This document shows, piece after piece, positions 53,325-63,345 of a stretch of 64,000 nt of DNA. Below the pieces are notes generated by a model that was not told the origin of the DNA, made no database searches, and saw only the letters and a list, made by a program, of their open reading frames with translations. Position 1 is the stretch's first letter. The number at the start of each line of letters is the position of its first letter. Both the position numbers and the translations under genes were made by a program. The stretch is from NCBI GenBank assembly GCA_948474755.1, contig CAOLHI010002109.1, positions 90,001 through 154,000 on the forward strand, written 5' to 3'. The stretch is from Ctenosaura bakeri (Eukaryota; Chordata; Lepidosauria; Squamata; Iguanidae).

Positions 53325-53957
53325 TGAGAAGGCATCCTGGGAGCAGTTTCAGAGCAAGCACTGTGGACGGCAATCTTGGCTAGGAGCACAAGATGGGCAA
53401 CTCATCGGAAAAATGAGATGGGTGTGTATCTGGGGATGCAGGAAAGCAAAGCAGGAGGAAAGCACCGTAGGTCTCATGGAACATACAAACCTGTACTCTC
53501 CCAGGCATAAAAGTCTGATGTAATGCAAATGCGCAGCATCCTTCCGACACCGCTGCAAGGCACAGCTAGTTCTGGCGTGCCCTGGGCCCCCAAGGAATGA
53601 GTCAGCTGCAATTATTTATGCAAATACATAGACTTAATTTCCTCTACGTGCAGCAGGTTAATAGTCAGAACAGAGGGGAAAGGTCTGGCGGAGATGCCGG
53701 GGAAACTAACTAACGGCTCAGGGCTAAGCTGTGTAGTTTGGTTATTTAGCCTTTGCATAAAATGTGGAGCATTTCCTGTTAGTGGGTTTCTTTTAAAGCA
53801 GAGCGGAGGGCGAAAAACTCCACAGGTTTAACGTCATTCTCTGCAAAATGCGATGCTGAATATTCATCGTTTTTGAATTTCACATTTGAGAGGTTTTGGA
53901 ATTTGGCCGGCAATGGGATTCCACACGGTGACTGAAATGCTTACCATGTGGGACCCA
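53325..53957. other. Unassigned DNA
   Basis: No repeat or gene is recognised. Confidence 0.45.
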
Positions 53958-55030
53958 GCAAAATCTCTTTTTTTAAAAAAATTATTAACATGCATTTAGT
54001 ATATAAAACAACATATAGGGGATTGCAAAGACAGACAGTAAGTAAGCAAACAGCAAAACTCTAACATCTGAGTCAGCAGTGTGATGCGGCAGCCAAGAAA
54101 GCCAATGCAATTCTCGGCTGCATCAATAGGAGTATGGCGTCTAGATCGAGGGAGGTACTGGTACCACTCTACTCTGCTTTGGTTAGACCCCATCTTGAAT
54201 ACTGTGTCCAGTTCTGGGCACCCCAATTCAAGAAGGACACGGTCAAGCTGGAGCAAGTCCAGAGGAGGGCGACCAAAATGGTGAGAGACCTGGAAGCCAT
54301 GAAGCCCTATGAGGATAGACTTAGAGAGCTGGGTATGTTTAGTCTACAGAAGAGGAGGTTAAGAGGGGACATGATAGCCATGTTTAAGTATTTGAAGGGA
54401 TGCCATGTAGAAGAAGGAGAGGGCTTGTTTTCTGCTGCTCCAGAGACCAGGACAAGGAGCAATGGATTCAAGCTGCAGGAAAGGAGATTCCACCTGAACC
54501 TCAGGAAGAACTTCCTGACGGTCAGGGCTGTCCGGCAATGGAATCTGTTGCCTCGGAATGTGGTGGAGGCTCCTTCCTTGGAGGCTTTTAAGCAGAGGCT
54601 GGATGGCCATCTGTCGGGATTGATTTGAGGGTGTCCCTGCATGGCAGGGGGTTGGACTGGATGGCCCCTGGGGTCTCTTCCAACTCTGAATTTCTATGAT
54701 TCTATGATTCTATCTAAATTAAACTAAAAGAGAGCCAAACACACATATAAAGGGCTTCTAACTCACAGCTTTTGGTTCTAAGATATTCTACGAAATATAA
54801 TTCTTCTAGTGTCTTTATCATGACTGCCTAGTTTTTAAAAGCTATAAGCTTAACCCACCAAACCAATAGCTGACTTTTTCCCCAACCATCAATTTATCAC
54901 AATCATTTCTAAATTTAACCAAAGACCCTCCCTTAACTAAAATAGTGAATTTATCCATTTCTGCCAAATCTAAGGATCCTGAAAAAATTTGCATTGTGAT
55001 TTTATCTCTCTCTCTCTCTCTCCTTTTTTC
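53958..55030 (-). mobile_element. L1-like AT-rich 3' region split by CR1 (possible)
   Basis: Flanks 53958-54067 and 54713-55030 are AT-rich. The left begins with a T-run/A-run junction like the one at 27115. 'aatttatccatttctgccaa' and 'atctaaggatcctgaaaaa' recall antisense L1 3' UTRs. A (TC)n run ends it at 55008-55022. This assignment is weak. Confidence 0.3.
54068..54712 (+). mobile_element. CR1 LINE with the longest intact frame
   Basis: 54134-54628 is open for 164 codons to a natural stop: [92 protein letters not shown]. Upstream 'gatgcggcagccaagaaagc' continues the coding region in another frame. The 3' microsatellite is 'atgattctatgattctat'. ATCT lies at both edges (possible target duplication). 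This is the best-preserved CR1 here, though still without RT domain. Confidence 0.95.
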
Positions 55031-55099
55031 CAAACTAGCCGTCTTTCATATTGGACAAGCAGTGGCATCTAGGAGCATAAAATGATACTTTATTTTTAA

Positions 55100-55440
55100 A
55101 GTATTTGTCAATCTCTGATATAGAACATGCAAAAGCATTCACTATCTGATTATATTTGCATTTTTTTTAAAAAAAATATTTGTCAATGTTTGATATTTCA
55201 AACAGAATTGCATCCAACATTCCATAATGCTTGATTTTTTTAAAAAAATATTTGAGATTCTTTAATATGTGACATGCATTGGTATCGGTTTGCTATGACG
55301 TTTGATTTCTTTTGGTTCATCTTTGATATTTAACATGCAATGGCACCAGCGTGCAGCAATATATTTTTTTAAAATATCTGTTTGTCTTCAACATTTGACA
55401 TTTGATGGCATTCCATATTCTCACTGCATATTTGGATAAG
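55100..55440. repeat. Degenerate AT-rich tandem repeat, 61-75 bp units
   Basis: The theme 'atttgtcaat(c/g)t(c/t)tgatat', then 'acatgca.tggca', then 'ttttttaaaaaaatatttg' recurs about five times, at roughly 55103, 55178, 55250, 55312 and 55376. Units are diverged, so the array is old. Confidence 0.6.
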
Positions 55441-55458
55441 CAGTATCCGATGCTCTTA

Positions 55459-55535
55459 ATAGATATTGTGATTAGATATTGTAATTAGATATTGTAATAA
55501 GATTACCTATTTTGATTAGATATTGTAATTAGGTA
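55459..55535. repeat. AGATATTGTAATT minisatellite
   Basis: 'agatattgtgatt', 'agatattgtaatt', 'agatattgtaataag' and 'agatattgtaatt' form four to five copies of a 13-14 bp unit. Confidence 0.8.
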
Positions 55536-56199
55536 TCACTTTTGGCATGTGAAAAACCACCACCACCAACCAACAAATCTAAAGCTAGACCCCTCTTGAA
55601 GCAAAAGACTCCTACTGGGATTTCTAGTTCAAAATCTGAGTGGCTACATCTGAAAGATTCAGTTTTGCATATCACTGAACAGTAAAATTGCTCTAATATA
55701 GACCTGGGCAAAATACCATTTTTGCAACCAGCTGCTCAAGCCCCAGCATGTATCTCTGAGGAAATCCCATTGCAAGAGGCAAAACAGATGAAATGCAAGG
55801 GATGCACATGCTCCTTAACACCTCGCTTGACCCTGGGGAGGCAGGTGACCCCTCTCCAAAGAGTGGGAACCCAGTAAAATGGCAGGGTGTCCAAAGGATG
55901 ACCACCTTTGCAGCCATTAGCAGTTAGATCCTATCTGGTTCTTAGCAGTTGCCAGGTTTTCCAAATTTCCAAATGAAATTTACGACATGCAGGGTTGACC
56001 ATCTGGAAGACACAAGTATGTGCTCTTCCTAAATACCAAATGGAAGCTTCAGACATGTGTTTCCCTGCAAATTAACAGGTATTGCCCTCATTCAAAAATT
56101 ACAGGGTGCACACATTTCTGCCTTTATGGAGGGCCACCACCTCCAAATGCAAAAAAAAAAAAAAAAAGATACAAATATTGGCATCTCATTCAGTTTTAA
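55536..56199. other. Unassigned DNA with a poly(A) run
   Basis: About 18 A residues at 56150-56167 could be the end of an unrecognised retrocopy. Nothing else is recognised. Confidence 0.4.
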
Positions 56200-56595
56200 G
56201 TAAGGGGACCCCCTCTTCTAATAACGGAGTCCTATCCGCCCTACAAGAGACAACCTTTTCGGACATAGCTTATGATAAAGAGGAAACTTTGGGGCTGTTA
56301 AATAAGGGACGTCCCTGACCCTTAAATAAAGGACACCCCCAGCCCTATAAGGGACAAGTTTCTGACCCTTAAATAAGGAGCGTCCCTTATCATTAGGGAC
56401 CTCCGTCATCCTAGAAGGGATTATAGCCCTCAAATAAGGAATGTCTCTTACAACAAGGAACAACTGGCCAGTTTTACATGGGACAAGTTTTCTGGCCCTG
56501 AAATAAGGAACATTCCTTGTAATAAGGGACAGCCACCACCCACCTTTCGGCCTTCGAATAAAGGACCCCCTCCCCTTATAACAGGGGACATCGGG
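56200..56595. repeat. 22-bp AATAAGGGAC minisatellite with higher-order structure
   Basis: The motif (T/A)AATAAGGGAC or close variants recurs at about 56297, 56322, 56345, 56369, 56390, 56411, 56432, 56453, 56477, 56499, 56520, 56555 and 56578, mostly 21-25 bp apart. Self-complementary parts such as AAGGGACGTCCCT occur. 'gggacaagtttctg' (56349) and 'gggacaagttttctgg' (56480) suggest a higher-order unit of about 130 bp. The minus frame 56218-56679 (153 codons) is a by-product. Confidence 0.8.
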
Positions 56596-57239
56596 AACCC
56601 AACTCGGTCTTGCTTTTCTCCTCCCACCCTCTTTTGCTAAGCGGTTTTCCCAGAGCCACTTTGGCAGAGCGGTTTCCAAGGGACAGATCCAGGACAGCTG
56701 AGCAACGTTAACGGCAGGAAATGATTAACAATCCCGGGCAGGAGCTGAACTGCTGAGCTGAAGCAGAAAGCCCTCGTATCCCATTTCAAGCCCTCCGAGC
56801 TGCCCACTCCCTCATTTAATTCCAAGCCGAACCTTTTGCCCTCCCTGCTTAATCTCCCGAGAGCTCCCTTAAAACAGTCCCTCCATTACAATTCCCACAA
56901 CTCCCCTGCGCTCTGCAATTGCGATCCTCCCCAAATCCGCACCCAGGCGGCAGGTTTTTGACTCCTCCTGGCAAAGTTTCCCATCCCTCCCATTACTTAT
57001 TTACTTACTTACTGATTTTGCAGCCATGTTTTGCACTTGACCGCCCAGAGTTCAAGGGGACTCTGGTCCATCCCAAAGTCATCTAATCCAATTTCTTCCC
57101 CAGGAATTGGGGAGGAGGACAGAGCCTGCCAAAATGCCCCAACCACACACAAACCGGAAACACAAAGGAGCCAGAATTCCACTTTGGACTTTGCAAAAAA
57201 AATGGGGATGCATATGTATTTTTAAAAATATTTTTATTA
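56596..57239. other. Unassigned DNA
   Basis: A (TTAC)n run lies at about 56994-57014. No repeat or gene is otherwise recognised. Confidence 0.45.
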
Positions 57240-57360
57240 ATTTACTTCTGATATTTACAGAGCCCTCTACGGCTCGGGTCCAGCCTATCTGACAGCACAT
57301 ATCTCCCCATACGAGCATGCCCGGGCTGAAAGCATCACCAACGCATTGACTGGGGGTATC
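57240..57360 (+). mobile_element. L2-like LINE C-terminal trace
   Basis: The frame gives ALYGSGPAYLTAHISPYEHA, comparable to the 'AL.GLAP.YL' stretch of L2-type proteins. It is short. Confidence 0.4.
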
Positions 57361-57761
57361 TCCAAGGAATGCACGGTCCCCTGGAGCAAACAGAGATAGA
57401 ACATGTTGCGTCTGTCTTGCAACGAAAGAGAAAAACCCTCCCAGAATGAAGGGCCTTTATCCAAAGAAACTGTTCTCCTTCTCCCAGGAAACTCCCATAC
57501 AGAGGTGAGCAATCGCTGATCCACATGGTTCTCTTGTCCAAGTAAAATGAACAGACCAACGTGCGCAAAGATCAATACCAACCAGCCCAGAATATCAGGC
57601 GCACGGCTGCCGCCTGACCCCCTGTCAACTCGGCTCAATATCACAAGACCAATCGATTCTCCTCCTTCCTCTTCATGTTCTATTTTATATTACAATTGTG
57701 GGTTAATGCACACCGAGCCAGCAGGACAGTGGAAGAAACATCCAAGTATCTTTCGGCTTCT

Positions 57762-58140
57762 TAACAAGCTGGAACGTGTCCGTCGGAGGGCAACCAAATG
57801 AGTAAAAGGCCTGGAAGCTATGAAGCCCTATGAGGACCTGCATGGGGAGCTGGGTATGTTTAGCCCAGAGAAGAGAAGGTTAAGAGGTGACAGACAGCCA
57901 TATTTGAAGGGATGACATATGGAAGATGGAGCAATCCTGTTTTCTGCTGCTCCAGAGACTAGGGCATGGAGCAACGGATCCAAACTACAGGAAAAGAGAT
58001 TCCACCTCCAAAAGAGATTCCAACACTAGGAGGAACTTCCTGATGGTAAGAGCGGTTTGACAGTGGAATATGCTGCAGCCAGGGAGTGTGGCAGAGTCTC
58101 CTTCTTTGGAGGTTTTTAAACAGATGCTTCATGGAGGATT
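57762..58140 (+). mobile_element. CR1 LINE lacking its 3' end
   Basis: Starts 'cttaacaagctggaacgtgt' (NKLERVRRRATK at 57766-57801, then an in-frame stop), 'gaagccctatgaggacctgc', 'ggaggtttttaaacagatgc', and breaks off at 'tcatggaggattcaacagga' before the UTR. An internal repeat 'aaaagagattccacctcc / aaaagagattcc' marks a small duplication near 57990-58020. Confidence 0.85.
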
Positions 58141-59508
58141 CAACAGGAAAAGCACAGGAAGGAGAAGGCATGAGAAAAGCCATGCTCCATTAGAATCAAG
58201 GATTGGCAGACCCTATCAGTGGACAAGGAAAGGCTCTCCAGATGTTCTGGGACTATCACTCTCATCACCCCCAGCCTGCCTAGTCAATGATGAAGAATGC
58301 TGTTGCAATCCAACATCAGCAGTTGTTGCAGTCCACCAACAGCTGGAAGGCTATACTTCACCAGCTCCTGATCAGACCCTACTTGCCACTTCTTGCAATG
58401 GCCAAACAGATGTTTCTGGGAAGCTGGCAAACAGGGAGGGAAAAATGAACAATTCTCTTGCAGTGTTGGCTCTCCCAACAACTGCCAGAGGTACACTGCC
58501 CTTGCATACAGATGTTCAGTGAGTAATAGCCATTAAAAGAGGTATCTCCCACGTGTTTGCCTAATCTATTGGATAGAATGTTATCAGGAAATAGTGTCCT
58601 GATGTCCAACCTGTGTAGGGCTTTGGAGTCATGGCCAGCACTCCGAACTGTGCCCAGAAACAGACCAGTAATCGGTAAAGATTTCATAACAAGGAAGCAA
58701 TGAGTTCCAAATGGGACGAAACTTAGGCATATCTCTGTGGCCACATCTGGCCTCTCCAAGACAGGGAGCCACTGGGCCATCAAACTCAATTTCTGCCCCT
58801 AAAGAAACCTGGACATAACAGGTTTAAGGCTGAATACAGGCGTACCCAACTTAGCTGCAAACCCACGCGTTCAAGGGGATTGCAACCCTGTCCAGCCGAG
58901 ACTGAGCCCCAATTCCCTACTCGGCTTTTCAGCTGACCAGGGTCACCTCCATCCATCTGGATTAAGCTTCAATTTTATTTGGCTTTACTTTTTTTTCTGG
59001 CCCTGGAAGCTGACAAGAATGGCAGACAAAATACTCATTTGGCACAAATGTGAAATGTCCACCCTTTACATGTCCGCCTGCCAGCCTCTCGTTGCTTCCC
59101 GCACATATTATGGACAAACTAAACTACTCTGGCATCTGCCATTGCCTCTTTGGCCACTGGCCGATTTCAGTCATTACAGGCGATTAAGAACCCTGCACTG
59201 TACGCACTGCCATGTAACAGATCTATTCCCCTAAAGGAGTTGTCCATTAGATCAGATTTGATAACCGTAATTTAAAGTGTGTCTCAACCAGAAAACATAT
59301 GGGGGTTTAACATAAACGTCTCTCTCCTCTGCTCTCACCCATGATGTGCAATGCTGGCAGGGGACAATGGGAGATGCAGCCCAACACATGCGGAGAGGTA
59401 GATTTATGGCTTCTCTCCTTGGCTGGTTTTTAAAATCTCCCAGTTTTAAAACAAAATGTTGCATACAGAGTTCTCCATAGCTCCCAGGTCTGCATATTCA
59501 GCTGCAGC
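58141..59508. other. Unassigned DNA with possible old repeats
   Basis: 58222-58345 ('cagatgttctgggactatca', 'gatgaagaatgctgttgcaa') resembles the hAT-like fragment at 20285. 58540-58830 ('gtgtagggctttggagtcat', 'ccgaactgtgcccagaaaca') resembles an unclassified interspersed repeat of reptiles. Both are weak assignments. Confidence 0.3.
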
Positions 59509-59586
59509 AAAACTATATAGATATAGATATAGATATAGATATAGATATAGATATATGTCGATATAGATATATAGATATAAAATAAA
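59509..59586. repeat. ATAGAT microsatellite
   Basis: Pure (ATAGAT)n for about 45 bases, then TATA variants. The minus frame is an isoleucine/tyrosine run and not a protein. Confidence 0.92.
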
Positions 59587-59689
59587 TATAAAATCCTGGT
59601 GTGATTGTACACAGGATGACATTTTGATTTTTCATATGCATTCTTTTGCAGTAACTTGCATTCCTTTTGGAGCACTGTTCAAATGCCAG

Positions 59690-59870
59690 AGAACAATGCC
59701 TGTCTCCCACCAGTGATCTAGTTGCCCCATCCACTGGAAAGACTAGACAATCTTCAAGGGCAGTCCCATGTACAGCGCATTCCAGTAGTCTATCCTGGAG
59801 GGAATGTGCAGCTAACTAAGCCAGGAATGTCTGTTGCAAGGTCCACCTTTGGTCAAAAAATAGTCACAAT
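59690..59870. repeat. Unclassified interspersed repeat fragment
   Basis: 'ggcagtcccatgtacagcgc', 'attccagtagtctatcctgg' and 'ctaagccaggaatgtctgtt' look like a dispersed repeat in the same class as 58540-58830. No terminus is visible. Confidence 0.3.
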
Positions 59871-59929
59871 CAGAGAACCACAGACTGCTGGGAAAAGATA
59901 ATTGCTGAAGTTGATCCCATCTGTACATT

Positions 59930-60260
59930 AGAGCCCTACATGGTTTGGGTCCACGTTAGCTGCAGGGTTGCCTCCTCCCATACAATCTGCCCTATATCCT
60001 CAGGTCCTCTGGAACCCATTTACTTAAATGAGCCGGGACTAGATTGGAAATGGTCACCGTCTTGACAGCCGCCCCTAGCCTGGGGAATGACCTGCCGGAA
60101 GAGATTCGACGGCTAAGCATGCTCTCTGAATTTTAAAAAGTACTAAAGACCCATCTCTTCCGGCAGTAGATATTTTTAACTATGCATTTTAAATTAGTGT
60201 ATTTTAAATGATCTTACGTGTTTTTAGCTGTATTTTAATTTATGATGTACTCGGGGGAGA
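59930..60260 (+). mobile_element. L2-like LINE C-terminus and 3' UTR
   Basis: Broken frame: ALHGLGPR (59932-59955, with stop), then TVLTAAPSLGNDLPEEIRRL and VLKTHLFRQ, the typical end of L2-type ORF2. The UTR 'tattttaaatgatcttacgt' follows. A small CR1-like trace ('gataaatgcaaagtactatt') lies at 60300-60400. Confidence 0.6.
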
Positions 60261-60477
60261 AATAGAAAAGAATCCTCATCCTCCGGCAAGATAAGAATTC
60301 AAAATGACCTTGATGGGCTGGGGAGATGGGCCCACCCGAACAAAAGGCATTTTGTCAGGGATAAATGCAAAGTACTATTTCTAGTAGAGATGGATAAACT
60401 CAATCAACATAGACCTGAATCTGCAAGACCTGAGCAGGGTAGAGGATGATAGAGTGGCTTGGAGATCTTTCATCCAT

Positions 60478-60525
60478 AGGGTCGCCATAAGTCGAGATTA
60501 ACTTGACAGCCGTTAACAACAACTA
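60478..60525 (+). mobile_element. MIR-like SINE tail
   Basis: 'agggtcgccataagtcgaga' followed by 'acttgacagccgttaacaac' and a CAA end. Only the tail remains. Confidence 0.6.
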
Positions 60526-61324
60526 GGTTGTAGGTTCGGAACTTTGGAGAGCTCCTTTTCCCCATTGCCAGGAGAGGTTCAGCGCCCCAGACGGCGCCTT
60601 TCAGCTGGTCTCCATAATAAGTTCAGAACTCTGAACAGTTCCTTGGAAGACCAAACTGAAACCCAAAGCAGATTCAACATCCCACGGACAGGCAAGTCAC
60701 CAGTTGGGGCTGCCCGCGAGGCTTTCAGAAACACAGTCAAAACGGAACTGGCAGATTTCCATATGCTAGAATTCATACCAACACTCCCCAGTATATTGTC
60801 TGTTTCCCATCGGAAAGACGCTGGTTCTCAACGAAGCAGCTAGGAAACAAAACCACAAAAGGAATGCAAGCAGAGAAGCCGGCCTCTAAGGTATGATTTT
60901 AAGAATGCATCAGTGGCACGTGGAATTTGGTAAACTCTCCCGCTGCGAGCTGCCGTACCCTGTTTCCTGCCTCCATTCATTCCTATCAGCAATCAGGCTG
61001 CTATATCACATTGACCGGATGCACTTATGAAGTGCAGCGCAGAGCCGGTGTGATTACAATCAGCTTCCTTTCTCCTCTCAAATGCACAATCACGACAAAT
61101 CGGGAACGAGCTCCCCAGAAAGCAAGTAAACGTGCTCCTTGATGTGCACGGTGGAAGAACGCGGAGATCGGCTTCTCCTTTGCAAAGGGGCGGCTTTGAG
61201 AAGGCACACCCCACCCTGGAGGGAAAGTTATTTTGGTCTTGCACAGCCCTGTAAAGATTCCATTTGAATTGGGAATGGATACCTGAAGACTTAGAGATCC
61301 ATCCGCCCATAGCATTTTTTTCCA
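60526..61324. other. Unassigned DNA
   Basis: No repeat or gene is recognised. Overlapping minus frames (60993-61325, 61025-61498) have no domain. Confidence 0.45.
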
Positions 61325-62096
61325 CAAGTAAGAAATGTTAGGTCCTACATCTAGGCAGAAAAGATGGAATGCACAAATATAGGATGGGGGACATGTGGCT
61401 GGATGATAGTACATATGAAAGGGATCTAGGAGTCTTGGTGAACTACAAGCTGAACATGAGCCAGCAGTGTGATGCAGCAGCCAAGAAAACCAATGCAATT
61501 CTTGGTTGCATCAATAGGAGTATAGTATCTAGACTGAGGGAGGTAATGGTATCACTCTATTCTACATGGCTTAGACTTCATTTGAAATACTTTGCACAGT
61601 TCTGGGCACCTCATTTCAAGAAGGATATTGACAAGCTGGAGCGTGTCCAGAGGAGGGTGACCAAAAGGGTGAAGGGTCTGGAAGCCATGAAGCCCTATGA
61701 GGAGCGGCTTAGGGAGCTGGGGATGTTTAGTCTACGGAAGAGAGAAACATGATAGCCATGTTTAAATATCTGAAGGGATGTCATGTAGAGGAGGGAGTGG
61801 ACTTGTTTTCTGCTGCTCCAGAGACTAGGACAACGAGCAATGGATTCAAACTACAGGAAAAGAGATTCCACCTGAATCTCAGGAAGAACTTCTTGACAGT
61901 CAGAGCTGTCCGGCAGTGGAATAGGCTGCTGCCTCCATGGAGTGTGGTGGAGTCTCCTCCTTCTTTGGAGGTTTATAAGCAGAGTCTGGATGGCCATCTG
62001 TTGGGAGTGCTTTGATTGGAGTTCCTGCATGGCAGAAGAGGGTTGGACTGGATGGCCTCTGAGGTCTCTTCCAGCTCTATGATCCTATGATTCTAA
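61325..62096 (+). mobile_element. CR1 LINE, longest copy in the window
   Basis: About 770 bp. 61369-61752 encodes [70 protein letters not shown] frameshift with a small deletion at about 61745 moves the rest to 61749-62015 ([20 protein letters not shown] through SLDGHLLGVL). The 3' end is 'ctatgatcctatgattct'. It stops short of the RT active site. Confidence 0.95.
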
Positions 62097-62139
62097 GAAA
62101 AGGCATTTGTGGCTCTCTTTCTCTCTGCTTTGACCTGGC

Positions 62140-62285
62140 AACAACCTTGTGATGTAGGCTCAGGCTGAGAGAGAGAGTCACTACCCAAGATCGCTCGGTG
62201 ATTTTCACAGCTTAGCAGGAACAGGAACCCGGATCTCCCGAGGCTTAGCCCAAAGCTCTGACCACTACCCCACACCGCCTGCAGT
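62140..62285 (-). mobile_element. MIR/CORE-SINE, older copy
   Basis: 'aacaaccttgtgatgtaggc', 'gagagtcactacccaagatc', 'ggaacccggatctcccgagg' and 'ctctgaccactaccccacac' follow the MIR order in antisense. The tRNA-like head is degraded. Confidence 0.6.
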
Positions 62286-63248
62286 GAACATACACGAAGC
62301 ATTTCTTAGTCATACATCTTCCCTAAAGTTCAAAGTGGGAGAAAAACATTCAGAAGGTTTGTTATCTAGCCACAATAATCCTACCCAGAAACCCCGCAAC
62401 TTTATATAACTTGCTCCCGGTTCTACGATCAGAGGAAACGTTTTCTGCAGTGAGCAAATACAGGAGAGGAAAGTCTCTCAAACAGCAAAGGTTATCAAAA
62501 TAGCAGGATTCTGACTAATGCAATTTTTATAGCATCCCTTGTTACTACCAAGTGGTAAAACCGTCTGTCTGGAGAGAGAGGGAGAAAGGAGAGAATATTC
62601 TTCTTTGCAAAGCGATAAATCTCAGGTTGCCAAAGGCATTTATTAGGTTTCCTCCTTGCAAGGGCTGGACCTGCTTTTTAGCAGAGCAGGGATCCAAGTT
62701 CCCCACCGCCGCAAGCTGGTGTCCTCCTAGATTTTGGCCAACATATCCCAACATCAGTGACCACTGGCTGTGTCTCCTGGGGTTGATGGGAACTGCATTC
62801 CAGTCACATAGAAATTCCAGTCCTATGGAAACATCTCCAAGCATTTTTCCTCTTGTTCAACCTTGCCGTCATTCGTTGTACAAAGAAACCCACCCCAGAT
62901 AACCCGAAGGAGGCTGGAGGAAGGGTAAAAGGCAGGACACTTCGAACCCCCTTTCTTGTCTTCAGGGTGAATTTTTAACTGCAGTTATTCCAGGGCCAGA
63001 TTTAGCTCAGCCTTAAAATGCACTGAAATGTCCCCAGAAAACCTGGAGATTAAACAAGGAGAAAGGAATGTGCCCCAATCAATAATTTCTCCTTTGGTTG
63101 GTTGATCTGGCAGGACTTTTTCCAAGGCTATGGTCCCCTGATGGAGTCCAGGTTCTAGCTTATAGGCAATGCTAATACAAACAAAGAAAGGCTAATCTTT
63201 CATGCATTTTTGTTTCATGCAGGGATGTGTGTGTGTGTGTAACTTCAA
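62286..63248. other. Unassigned DNA
   Basis: 62738-62800 ('gggttgatgggaactgcatt') resembles the hAT-like fragment at 20590. A GT run lies at 63226-63240. Otherwise nothing. Confidence 0.4.
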
Positions 63249-63345
63249 GTCACTGGCGGTCTCTCATCCAAGTACTAACCAGGGCTGACCCTGCTTACCC
63301 TCCCAGATCAGATGAGATCTGATGGCTTTGGGGTATTCAAGCCTA
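63249..63345 (-). pseudogene. 5S rRNA-derived fragment (pseudogene or 5S-SINE)
   Basis: Plus-strand 'ggcggtctctcatccaagta', 'ctaaccagggctgaccctgc' and 'agatcagatgagatctgatg' are the reverse complement of vertebrate 5S rRNA from the internal promoter region to near the 3' end. Scattered substitutions and a missing 5' end exclude a functional gene. No long 3' tail typical of a 5S-headed SINE could be identified. Confidence 0.85.

Noticed and set aside
56200..56595. CRISPR-like short repeats or a repeat protein on the minus strand
   Set aside because: Repeats are degenerate, with short spacing and no constant-length spacers; the 22-bp period is not a multiple of three, so the 153-codon frame is incidental.
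59430..59734. Ile/Tyr-rich small proteins on the minus strand
   Set aside because: They derive from the ATAGAT microsatellite.
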